Notes under the pieces: model-generated
Databases searched by the model: none
Told to the model about the DNA's origin: nothing
The model's input: the letters and a program-made list of their open reading frames with translations, nothing else
Position numbers and translations under genes: made by a program
Shown: piece after piece, positions 49,095 through 56,056 of the stretch
Layout of the letters: each line of letters starts with the position of its first letter
How positions within the stretch are numbered: position 1 is the stretch's first letter
From: Nocardia elegans NBRC 108235
GTDB taxonomy: Bacteria > Actinomycetota > Actinomycetes > Mycobacteriales > Mycobacteriaceae
Direction: 5' to 3'
NCBI RefSeq assembly: GCF_001612845.1
Contig: NZ_BDBF01000020.1
Coordinates: forward strand, 28,900 to 92,899
DNA length: 64,000 bases

Positions 49095-49850
49095 ATGACC
49101 ACTCCGGACACCGCGGTACCCGCTCCCGCACCGGCGGGTGAACCCAAACGCCGCAACGGGCGGCGGATCGCACTGATCGTCGGTCTCGTCGTGCTGCTCG
49201 CGCTGGTCGGCACCGCGGCGGGCGCCGAAACCTATCTGCGCCACAAGAATCAGCAGTGCATGGCCTCCCAGGTCGAGAAGGAGCTGGGGTCGAAGGTCGA
49301 TGTGGGATTCGGGCCGAAGCCGTTACTGCTCACCGCCGTCGACCACAAGGTCCAGTACATCACCGTCGACAGCGACGACGCGAAGTTCGGGCCCGCCGTG
49401 GACATGAAGGTGCACGCCCGGCTCAACGACATCACCCTGCTCGACGGCGGGCGCGGCGGCGCGAAGGTCGGCAGCAGCTCCGCCGACGCGACCTGGAGCA
49501 ACGAGGGCATCGCCCAGACCCTGACCGGGCTCGTCTCCGGCGTGGAATCGGATCCGGCCGGCGGCACCCTGGACGTCAAGGTGCTCGGCGGTATCGCCGA
49601 TCTGAAGCTTCAGCCGCACATCGTGGACGGCAAGATCGAGGTCAGCACGCAGTCGGCCTCGCTGCTCGGGCTGGGCCTGCCCACCGATCTGGTCGACAGC
49701 ATCGTCCAGTCGATGACGCAGAGCCTGCAGAACTACCCGCTGGGTATGCAGCCGACCAGCGTGAAGGTCACCGACAACGGCATCTCGGTATCGCTGCGGG
49801 GCGGCCCGACCACCCTGCAGGGCGGTGGCGACACGGAGATCCGCTGCTGA
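49095..49850 (+). CDS. DUF2993 (LmeA-like) secreted or membrane-anchored protein
   Basis: A 251-residue protein. A cytosolic Pro/Ala/Lys-rich N-terminus and one helix (IALIVGLVVLLALVGTAAGA) precede a DUF2993 domain (QVEKELGSKVDVGFGPKPLLLTA, ADATWSNEGIAQTL, GISVSLRGGPTTL). DUF2993 includes LmeA, a periplasmic protein needed for mannan elongation of lipomannan in mycobacteria, so an envelope glycolipid role is plausible. The start is ATG 49095. Confidence 0.83.
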   Translation: MTTPDTAVPAPAPAGEPKRRNGRRIALIVGLVVLLALVGTAAGAETYLRHKNQQCMASQVEKELGSKVDVGFGPKPLLLTAVDHKVQYITVDSDDAKFGPAVDMKVHARLNDITLLDGGRGGAKVGSSSADATWSNEGIAQTLTGLVSGVESDPAGGTLDVKVLGGIADLKLQPHIVDGKIEVSTQSASLLGLGLPTDLVDSIVQSMTQSLQNYPLGMQPTSVKVTDNGISVSLRGGPTTLQGGGDTEIRC

Positions 49851-49911
49851 TCGAGCCGCGAGGTGCTCGGGTACAGCGGGACCGGCACCTCATCGGCGCC
49901 GCTCGCGGGCT

Positions 49912-50586
49912 CTACTCCGGGAAGCCGGCGAGAACATCGGCCGAGCGGGACAACCCCAGCCGGGTCGCACCGGCGGCGATCAGTTCGGCGGCCGCGGCGG
50001 CGGTGCGAATTCCGCCGCTGGCCTTGATGCCGAGCCGCCCGCCGACGGTCTCCCGCATCAGCCGCACGGCCCGTACCTCGGCGCCGCCCGCGGGGTGGAA
50101 TCCGGTGGAGGTCTTCACGAAATCGGCGCCGGCGCGTTCGGCGGCGCGGCACACCTCGACGATCGCCGCATCGGACAGCGCCGCGGACTCGATGATCACC
50201 TTGAGCAGCGCCCTATCCTCGACCGCCTCGCGGACGGTGACGATATCGGCGAGGACGGCGTTGTAGTCCCCCGCGACGGCCGCGCCGATGTCGATCACCA
50301 TGTCGACCTCGGCCGCGCCCTGCTCTACCGCGAATCTCGCCTCGGTGCCCTTCACCAGAGAGTGGTGTTTGCCGGAGGGAAAGCCCGCGACCGTGGCGAC
50401 GACCAGCCCGGGCGCGGTCACCGGCAGCATCGACGGGGACAGGCACACCGCGTAGACACCCAGTTCACGAGCCTCGGCGATGGTGTTCGCGACGTCGGCG
50501 GCGGTCGCCTCGGGGGCCAGCAACGTGTGATCGATCATCGCGGCGACCTGGGCGCGGGTGTAGGCGGTGGGAACGGTTTCGGACAT
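49912..50586 (-). CDS. deoC: Deoxyribose-phosphate aldolase
   Basis: A 224-residue class I aldolase that splits 2-deoxyribose-5-phosphate into glyceraldehyde-3-phosphate and acetaldehyde. Motifs: MIDHTLLAPEAT, VAGFPSGKH, Schiff-base Lys in DFVKTSTGFHPAGG, and GIKASGGIRTA. I start at ATG 50584-50586. It is convergent with the DUF2993 gene and divergent from purU. Confidence 0.94.
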   Translation of the reverse strand: MSETVPTAYTRAQVAAMIDHTLLAPEATAADVANTIAEARELGVYAVCLSPSMLPVTAPGLVVATVAGFPSGKHHSLVKGTEARFAVEQGAAEVDMVIDIGAAVAGDYNAVLADIVTVREAVEDRALLKVIIESAALSDAAIVEVCRAAERAGADFVKTSTGFHPAGGAEVRAVRLMRETVGGRLGIKASGGIRTAAAAAELIAAGATRLGLSRSADVLAGFPE

Positions 50587-50739
50587 GGGGACCAAGTCTG
50601 GCACAGCCCGCGAGCGTTCCAGGCCGCCGAGCGCTCGCGATCCGATGTGGCCCGCGAATTCGCTTACCCCGGACCGGCTTTGCGGCTCGCTGCCCGGGCG
50701 GCGTGATCGAACCGCGTGCGACCTGCGAGGATCGTGCCC

Positions 50740-51627
50740 ATGAGTGGCACCGCGTCAGCCGATGATCGGCGTTTCGTCCTGAGCCTGGGCTGTCCCGACC
50801 GACCGGGCATCATCGCCCGCATCACCTCCTTCATCGCCGAGTTCGGCGGGTCGATCGTGGAGGCCGGTTATCACTCCGATCCCGATACCGGCTGGTTCTT
50901 CACCCGCCAAGCCATCGCGGCGGCGACCGTGCCGTTCGGCATCGACGAGTTGCGTGAGCGATTCACCGTGGTGGCCGCCGAACTGGGCCCGCAGACCGAC
51001 TGGCAGCTGCTGGATTCCGGGCGTCGTCGCCGCGCCGTCCTGCTGGTCAGCCGCGACGGGCACTGCTTGCACGATCTGCTCGGCCGGGCCGCCAGTGGCG
51101 AGTTGCCCGCCACCATCGAAGCGGTGATCGGCAACCATCCGGATCTGGGCGAGATGACCCGTGCGCACGGTATTCCGTTCCACCACGTGCCCTTCCCCGC
51201 TGATCCGGCCGAACGCGGCCCGGCCTTCGAGCGGGTGCGCGAGCTCACCGACGCCCACGATCCGCACGCGGTGGTGCTGGCGCGGTTCATGCAGGTGCTG
51301 CCGGCCGAATTGTGCGAGCACTGGGCCGGGCGCGCGCTGAACATCCACCACAGCTTCCTGCCCTCGTTCGTGGGGGCGCGGCCGTATCACCAGGCCTTCG
51401 CCCGCGGCGTGAAGCTGATCGGCGCCACCTGCCATTACGTCACCGCCGACCTGGATGCGGGGCCGATCATCGAACAGGACGTCAGCCGCATCGACCATGC
51501 CGACACCGTGCGCGACATGGTCCGGCAGGGCCGCGACATCGAACGCGTGGTGCTCGCGCGCGGACTGCGCTGGCACCTGGAGGGGCGGGTGCTGGTGCAC
51601 GGGCGGCGCACCGTGGTCTTCTCGTAG
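50740..51627 (+). CDS. purU: Formyltetrahydrofolate deformylase
   Basis: A 295-residue enzyme that hydrolyses 10-formyl-THF to formate and THF. N-terminal ACT domain (CPDRPGIIARITSFIAEFGGSIVEAGYHSD), then a formyltransferase-like domain with NHPDLGEM, ALNIHHSFLPSFVGARPYHQAF and the catalytic Asp in DLDAGPIIEQD. The start is ATG 50740. The last codons VFS-stop lie in a 15-bp tandem repeat that copies the stop codon downstream. Confidence 0.94.
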   Translation: MSGTASADDRRFVLSLGCPDRPGIIARITSFIAEFGGSIVEAGYHSDPDTGWFFTRQAIAAATVPFGIDELRERFTVVAAELGPQTDWQLLDSGRRRRAVLLVSRDGHCLHDLLGRAASGELPATIEAVIGNHPDLGEMTRAHGIPFHHVPFPADPAERGPAFERVRELTDAHDPHAVVLARFMQVLPAELCEHWAGRALNIHHSFLPSFVGARPYHQAFARGVKLIGATCHYVTADLDAGPIIEQDVSRIDHADTVRDMVRQGRDIERVVLARGLRWHLEGRVLVHGRRTVVFS

Positions 51628-51659
51628 CCGGTCTTCTCGTAGCCGGTCTTCTCGTAGCG
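51615..51659. repeat. Three tandem 15-bp repeats over the purU stop codon
   Basis: GGTCTTCTCGTAGCC occurs at 51615-51629 and 51630-51644, with a last copy 51645-51659 differing in one base. Every copy contains the in-frame VFS-stop, so changes in copy number leave the protein unchanged. Confidence 0.9.
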
Positions 51660-51668
51660 ACGCGGCGG

Positions 51669-51761
51669 GCCAAGACCGGGCGCCCTTGACCGGCCTTGGC
51701 GGACAACACGATTCAGCATCGTGTTGCCGTCCTCGCCGCGCGGAGCCGGCAGAGCGGCTCC
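51669..51761. terminator. Three hairpins between convergent purU and hydrolase genes
   Basis: 51669-51700 (6+4 bp with one mismatch), 51704-51726 (perfect 9 bp, CAACACGAT / ATCGTGTTG) and 51742-51761 (perfect 7 bp, GGAGCCG / CGGCTCC). There are no T-runs, but the position between convergent genes supports termination. From 51762 to 51862 I see nothing further. Confidence 0.6.
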
Positions 51762-51862
51762 ACTACGACAGGTCTTGTGGCGACTTCCCGATCCGAACGT
51801 GGGTCACCAGGATGCACCCGCGCCGCGAGTACGTCCAGCCCCGGCGGGCAGTCGCCGGGCGC

Positions 51863-52879
51863 TCAGCCCGCCACCGCACGGCGGCCGAAGCGAGTGGCCT
51901 CGATCAATCGGCGCAGTTCGGCGTTGAACTCCGCGCTCGCCTCGATATTCGCCAGATGTCCGGTGGCGAAGACCGAATAGCGATCCAGATTGCCCGCCGC
52001 GGCGAGCTCGTCGGCGATCTTGCGCGACATGCTCTCCGGCAGCAGATTGTCGTAGGCCCCGGCCACGACACTGGTCGGGATGCACAGATTCGCTGCGGCG
52101 CCGTGAATTTCGAGTTCGATCAGCGCCAGCGCGTACTTCGCCCGCACCAGCGGACGGCAGGAGCGCACGATCGAGAGCCCGAAGTCCACCTGATCCGCTG
52201 TGGCGTACCGATTCATGATGCGCGCCTTGAAGATTCCGCGCACCGGAGCGCCGGCCGGGAACGGCACGGGCTGACCGAACAAGGCGCGCCCCAGCCAGTC
52301 GGGGGCCGGGACGATGTCGTTGAAGATCGGCAGGACCCGGGTTTCGGCGGCGATGTCGCCCGCCGTCGTGGTCAGCAGCAGGGCCGCGCTCGCGCGCTGC
52401 GGCACCTGCTCCGGATGGAATTTGGCCCAGGCCTGAATCGTGATGCCGCCCATGCTGTGTCCCACCAGGACGGCCTTACGTCCCGCCGGCACAACCGCAT
52501 CCAGGACTGCGCACAGATCGTCGGCCAGCTGTTCGGCGTCGAACCGGCCCGTCCCCAGGGTGCTGGCGCCGTGACCGCGCTGGTCGAACGCGATCACGCG
52601 GTGGTCGCGGGCGAAGGAGTTGATCTGCGGGTTCCAGTATTCGAGGCAGCAGGACCAGCCGTGCACGAAAACGATCACGTCGCCGTCGGCAGGGCCGTAC
52701 GCGTGTACCCGCAGCCGGGCGCCGTCGGTCGTCGTGACCGAGACGACCTCGGCGTCGGGCGCGCAGTTCAACTCGGCCGTGCGGTAGGTACGCGAACGCA
52801 TTTTCGCGCGGTATCCGCCGGTCAGAGCGCCGATGCCGGTCCAAAGGTCGGCAACGTTCTCGGGCAGGTTCACCAGCAT
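51863..52879 (-). CDS. Alpha/beta hydrolase, paralogue A
   Basis: A 338-residue protein with FVHGWSCCLEYWNPQIN oxyanion region, DQRGHGAS, nucleophile elbow LVGHSMGGITIQAWA and late GHLANIEA His. The fold starts about 50 residues in; no signal peptide. The 53-54 kb gene is a clear paralogue. ATG 52877-52879 is 7 nt after AAGGAG. Upstream lies a perfect 16-bp palindrome shared with the paralogue, so both probably answer one regulator. The substrate is unknown; ester or lipid hydrolysis is likely. Confidence 0.87.
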   Translation of the reverse strand: MLVNLPENVADLWTGIGALTGGYRAKMRSRTYRTAELNCAPDAEVVSVTTTDGARLRVHAYGPADGDVIVFVHGWSCCLEYWNPQINSFARDHRVIAFDQRGHGASTLGTGRFDAEQLADDLCAVLDAVVPAGRKAVLVGHSMGGITIQAWAKFHPEQVPQRASAALLLTTTAGDIAAETRVLPIFNDIVPAPDWLGRALFGQPVPFPAGAPVRGIFKARIMNRYATADQVDFGLSIVRSCRPLVRAKYALALIELEIHGAAANLCIPTSVVAGAYDNLLPESMSRKIADELAAAGNLDRYSVFATGHLANIEASAEFNAELRRLIEATRFGRRAVAG

Positions 52880-52925
52880 GAGCACTCCTTTGTGTCCTAC
52901 CGCACGTTACCGCGCTAGCAACGGT

Positions 52926-52941
52926 GCTTGCTAGTGCAAGC
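52926..52941. promoter_or_regulatory. Operator A: GCTTGC-TAGT-GCAAGC
   Basis: Perfect inverted repeat, 47 bp before the hydrolase A start. Minus-strand TTGCAC inside it can be a -35. The identical 16-mer occurs at 54216-54231. Confidence 0.7.
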
Positions 52942-53133
52942 AGTGAAGAATTTCCGGTTTCGCACTTTTGTCCGGCGAAGCCGCACTTCAGCGCTGCCCA
53001 CACCCCCACAGAGCCGAATACCCATTCCGCCCAACGGCATTCACATCCGCCGGCGCAACGTCCCACTACCCGCTTCTATCGTCCGGCGCCACGGAAGTGC
53101 TACGCCGAATTCGCCAGGCGATTGCCAAACCGG

Positions 53134-54162
53134 CTAGGCGGTCGCCTCGCGTACGTGCCGCGAGGCATACATCTCGGCTAGCACCTCGGCGAGTTCATCG
53201 TTGAACGCCTCGTATGCCTCGACGTTGCCGAGGTGGCCGGTCGGCAGTTCGACCAGCTTGCGGAACGCGCCGACCGAGCGCAGTTCCTCGGCCAGGCGCT
53301 CGGAGTGCACCGGCGGCGTCATATCGTCCGCCGAACCGGAGATCACCGTGGTCGGCACGGTCACACAGCGGGTACAACTCTGCAGGGCCAGTTCGGCCAG
53401 CAGGAAGCCGAAGCGCGAACGCACTCGCGCCGGGCAGGAGCGCACGATCGCCAGGGCGAAATCGACCACCTCACCGGCTGCGGCCAGAGTCATGATCTGG
53501 CGGCGGAAGATCCACTTCACCAGCCGGATCGGCGGGAACACCACCGGCAGGCCGAGTCCGAGGCGGCCGATCGGGAACGGCAGCGCGAGCGGCCCGCGAT
53601 TGAAGCGCGGCACCACGGTGGTCTCGGCGATCAGGTCACCGGAGGCGGTATTGGCCAGCACCACCGCATCGGCCCGCTCGGCGACCTGCCGCGGATACCG
53701 GCCGGCCCAGGCCTGAATGGTCATTCCGCCGAGACTGTGCCCGACGAGGACCGCGCGCTGACCGTGGCGCAGCGTGGCATCCAGGACGGCCGCGAGGTCG
53801 TCGGCCAGCAGATCGGTGGACAGCGGTGCGGTGCCGGATTCGCTCTCGCCGTGACCGCGCTGGTCGTAGGCGATCACCCGGTATTCGCCGGCGAAGGCGT
53901 TGATCTGGGGATTCCAGTATTCGATGCAGCAGGTCCAGCCGTGCGCCAGCACGATCGCCTCGCCGTCGGCGGGGCCGTAACTGTGCACGCGCAGCCGGGC
54001 GCCGTCGGACGCGGTCACCGTGGCCACCTCACACGGCACCGCCGGGGAATTCAGTGCGGGCAGGTCGTAGGAGCGGGTGCGCAGTGCGGCGCGATGGGCG
54101 GCCGGCAGCCCGCGAAGACGCTCCACGATCCCCGCCACCGTGCTGGGCAACGTTGCCTGCAT
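53134..54162 (-). CDS. Alpha/beta hydrolase, paralogue B
   Basis: A 342-residue protein closely related to paralogue A: LAHGWTCCIEYWNPQINAF, DQRGHGESESG, elbow LVGHSLGGMTIQAWAGRYP, ISGSADDMTPP and GHLGNVEAYEAFNDEL with the His. The N-terminal ~50 residues hold Arg-rich turns. The ATG follows AAAGGAG. The C-terminus is followed by a 248-bp gap with the operator of paralogue A. The duplicate pair with duplicated promoters points to a recent tandem duplication. Confidence 0.87.
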   Translation of the reverse strand: MQATLPSTVAGIVERLRGLPAAHRAALRTRSYDLPALNSPAVPCEVATVTASDGARLRVHSYGPADGEAIVLAHGWTCCIEYWNPQINAFAGEYRVIAYDQRGHGESESGTAPLSTDLLADDLAAVLDATLRHGQRAVLVGHSLGGMTIQAWAGRYPRQVAERADAVVLANTASGDLIAETTVVPRFNRGPLALPFPIGRLGLGLPVVFPPIRLVKWIFRRQIMTLAAAGEVVDFALAIVRSCPARVRSRFGFLLAELALQSCTRCVTVPTTVISGSADDMTPPVHSERLAEELRSVGAFRKLVELPTGHLGNVEAYEAFNDELAEVLAEMYASRHVREATA

Positions 54163-54215
54163 GAGAACACTCCTTTGTGTGTTACCGATCGATACAGTAA
54201 CCCGAAGGAGTGGGT

Positions 54216-54231
54216 GCTTGCTAGTGCAAGC
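54216..54231. promoter_or_regulatory. Operator B: GCTTGC-TAGT-GCAAGC
   Basis: Identical to operator A, 54 bp before the hydrolase B start and within the 83-bp gap to the DUF2516 stop. Confidence 0.7.
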
Positions 54232-54245
54232 GCGGGTTCGCTATT

Positions 54246-54542
54246 TCACCAGCGCGGACCGCGCTGAATTTCGTCGACCTTCGGCCGCACATCGGCCAGA
54301 TAGATACCCGTGGCGATCACCGCGGCGATCCCCAGCAATCCCACCGGCGTGCGGGCGAGCAGCAGGAAACCGAGGGCGACCGCCAGAATGGACACCCAGA
54401 TCGGTTTGGTGAGTTTGTCCACGGCCGTGAACGCGTCGGCACGCTGCCGGATCGCATGCACCAGCGCGAAGATGGTCGCGGCCATCGCGGCGAGCCAGAG
54501 CAGCCACAGGATTGCACTAGTCAGCTGGTACACAGCACCCAT
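54246..54542 (-). CDS. DUF2516 membrane protein
   Basis: A 98-residue protein with about three hydrophobic helices (residues 7-27, 48-64, 67-83) and a polar C-terminus DVRPKVDEIQRGPRW, the DUF2516 pattern found after hbhA in mycobacteria. The ATG starts 8 nt after a 15-bp hairpin with no ribosome site visible, so how it is translated is unclear; a later GTG (codon 4) is possible. Confidence 0.82.
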   Translation of the reverse strand: MGAVYQLTSAILWLLWLAAMAATIFALVHAIRQRADAFTAVDKLTKPIWVSILAVALGFLLLARTPVGLLGIAAVIATGIYLADVRPKVDEIQRGPRW

Positions 54543-54549
54543 GATAGAA

Positions 54550-54610
54550 GCAACGCCCGCATGCGGCAGTGCGCATGCGGGCGTTGCGGGATCCGGTACG
54601 ACCCGGATCC
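54550..54610 (-). terminator. Tandem hairpins between hbhA and DUF2516
   Basis: A perfect 15-bp stem GCAACGCCCGCATGC / complement (54550-54564, 54573-54587) and a perfect 8-bp stem GGATCCGG / CCGGATCC (54589-54596, 54603-54610). They should stop hbhA transcripts and insulate the DUF2516 gene. Confidence 0.78.
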
Positions 54611-54658
54611 GTGTGACGGTTCCGGATTACCCCTCGGCCGGTCTTTGCTGCGGCCGAA

Positions 54659-55336
54659 TTACTTCTTGGCCGGAGTGGTCTTCTTCGCGGCGGTGGTGGT
54701 GGTCTTGGCCGGCGCCTTCTTGGCGGGGGCCTTCTTCGCCGGGGCCTTCTTGGCCGGGACGGGCTCCTCGGCGGCAGCCTCGGTGGTCACCGCGACGACC
54801 TCGGCGTCGACGACCGCGGCGGCCTCGTCGGCCTGCTCGGCCGCTTTGCCCAGAAACCCGCGAGCCTGATCGGACACCTTGGTCAGCACATCCTCGGCGC
54901 GGGTGACGACATCGGTGTAGATGTTCTCCACCTTGTCGAAACGCTCGTCGAAGCCGGGGTTGGAACGCAGCCGGTCGACGGTCTCCTCGCCGCGCACGGC
55001 CAGATCCGAGTACAGATCCACCAGCTGGCGGTAGTACTGGTCGACCAGCTTGCGCAGCTCCTCCGGGGTGAACTTCTCGCGCAGTTCGGCGAGGTCGTCC
55101 GGCAGTTCGGAGGGCAGTCCGGTCAGGCGGCCGCGCAGCGTCTCGATCTGGTCCTGCACATCGGCCGGCAGATTCGACAGGCGCTCGCGAGCCTCCTCGA
55201 CGCGGGAGTTCACATCGACGGTGGCGGCGCGGTCGCGGACGCGGTCGACGATGTCGTTGACCGCCGCGTAGAGCGCGTCACCGGCTCCGACGGTCGCGTA
55301 GATCGGCTTGGTCACAGTGACGTTGGGCTGGGTCAT
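54659..55336 (-). CDS. hbhA: Heparin-binding hemagglutinin-like protein (HBHA)
   Basis: A 225-residue protein. A long helical/coiled-coil body (residues ~15-165, with ALYAAVNDIVDRVRDRAATVD and ELREKFTPEELRKLVDQYYRQLVDLYSDLAVRGEE) is followed by a Lys-Ala-Pro C-terminus made of PAKKA repeats ending TTPAKK. In M. tuberculosis HBHA binds heparan sulfate through such repeats and is methylated on them; it also helps lipid-inclusion handling. The ATG overlaps the XRE gene stop (ATGA), so the regulator and adhesin are co-expressed. Confidence 0.92.
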   Translation of the reverse strand: MTQPNVTVTKPIYATVGAGDALYAAVNDIVDRVRDRAATVDVNSRVEEARERLSNLPADVQDQIETLRGRLTGLPSELPDDLAELREKFTPEELRKLVDQYYRQLVDLYSDLAVRGEETVDRLRSNPGFDERFDKVENIYTDVVTRAEDVLTKVSDQARGFLGKAAEQADEAAAVVDAEVVAVTTEAAAEEPVPAKKAPAKKAPAKKAPAKTTTTAAKKTTPAKK

Positions 55337-55950
55337 GGTTGTTCGTTCTCCTGGCGTGGCGAGATTTCGGTAGTACTGCCATCGGTGGCATGGTGCGGAA
55401 CCTCGTTGTCCCTTGGGCTTTCGGGTGCACCGCCCCTCGGGCTCTCGGGCCCACCGCCCCTGCTCCCCCCTGGAACGCCCCCCTCGGATTCCCCCTGAAC
55501 GGATTCCGAGACGTTCCCTCCGTTGTCGTTCCCCCCGTTTTCGCGGCGGAACGATTCGTAGATGTCCAGGAGCACCTGCTTCTGCCGCTCCGTGATGTCG
55601 GTATCGGCCAGCAGTGCGTCCCGCACCGGGCTGTGCTCTCTCTGTTCGAGATAGCCGGCCCGGACGTACAAGACCTCCGAAGACACGCGCAGACCCTTGG
55701 CGATCTGCGTGAGTACCTCGGCGGACGGGTTGCGCAATCCGCGCTCGATCTGACTCAGGTACGGATTGCTCACCCCCGCCAGCTGTGCGAGCTGACGCAA
55801 CGAGACCTGAGCGGCCTCCCGCTGCGCCCGGATGAAGCCTCCGATGTCGTGCGCCGCGTTGGCTACGCGACCCACCCGGTCTCCGGGAACCGCAGACGTC
55901 TCTGTGGTTTCCCCCGTGTTCCGATCAGAAACCTCTGGTTCCTGTGCCAT
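55333..55950 (-). CDS. XRE-family transcriptional regulator upstream of hbhA
   Basis: A 205-residue protein with one Cro/CI-type helix-turn-helix at about residues 38-95 (IGGFIRAQREAAQVSLRQLAQLAGVSNPYLSQIERGLRNPSAEVLTQIAKGL). A helix DTDITERQKQVLLDIYESFRREN and a disordered Gly/Ser/Pro/Glu tail follow. I use ATG 55948-55950, with GGAAGG upstream; GTG 55953 is possible. The promoter contains nested palindromes over the -35, so autoregulation is expected, and related half-sites lie before the two hydrolase genes. Confidence 0.88.
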   Translation of the reverse strand: MAQEPEVSDRNTGETTETSAVPGDRVGRVANAAHDIGGFIRAQREAAQVSLRQLAQLAGVSNPYLSQIERGLRNPSAEVLTQIAKGLRVSSEVLYVRAGYLEQREHSPVRDALLADTDITERQKQVLLDIYESFRRENGGNDNGGNVSESVQGESEGGVPGGSRGGGPESPRGGAPESPRDNEVPHHATDGSTTEISPRQENEQP

Positions 55951-55983
55951 CACACTGCTCACCTTCCGGCGGTTGTACGGTCG

Positions 55984-56028
55984 ATTCTAAATGAGGGTGC
56001 TAACTCTTGCAAGCACCCCTGTTAGCAC
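55984..56028 (-). promoter_or_regulatory. XRE-hbhA promoter with nested palindromes
   Basis: Minus-strand -35 TTGCAA (56007-56012), exactly 17 bp, -10 TAGAAT (55984-55989). Outer inverted repeat GTGCTAAC / GTTAGCAC (55997-56004, 56021-56028) and central CTTGCAAG (56006-56013) cover the -35 and spacer. Confidence 0.72.
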
Positions 56029-56056
56029 TATTTCAGCAAACTTCGGGCAGCGGCCG

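Noticed and set aside
49256..50266. 336-codon plus-strand frame overlapping the DUF2993 and deoC genes
   Set aside because: Out of frame with DUF2993 and antisense to deoC; no recognisable features.
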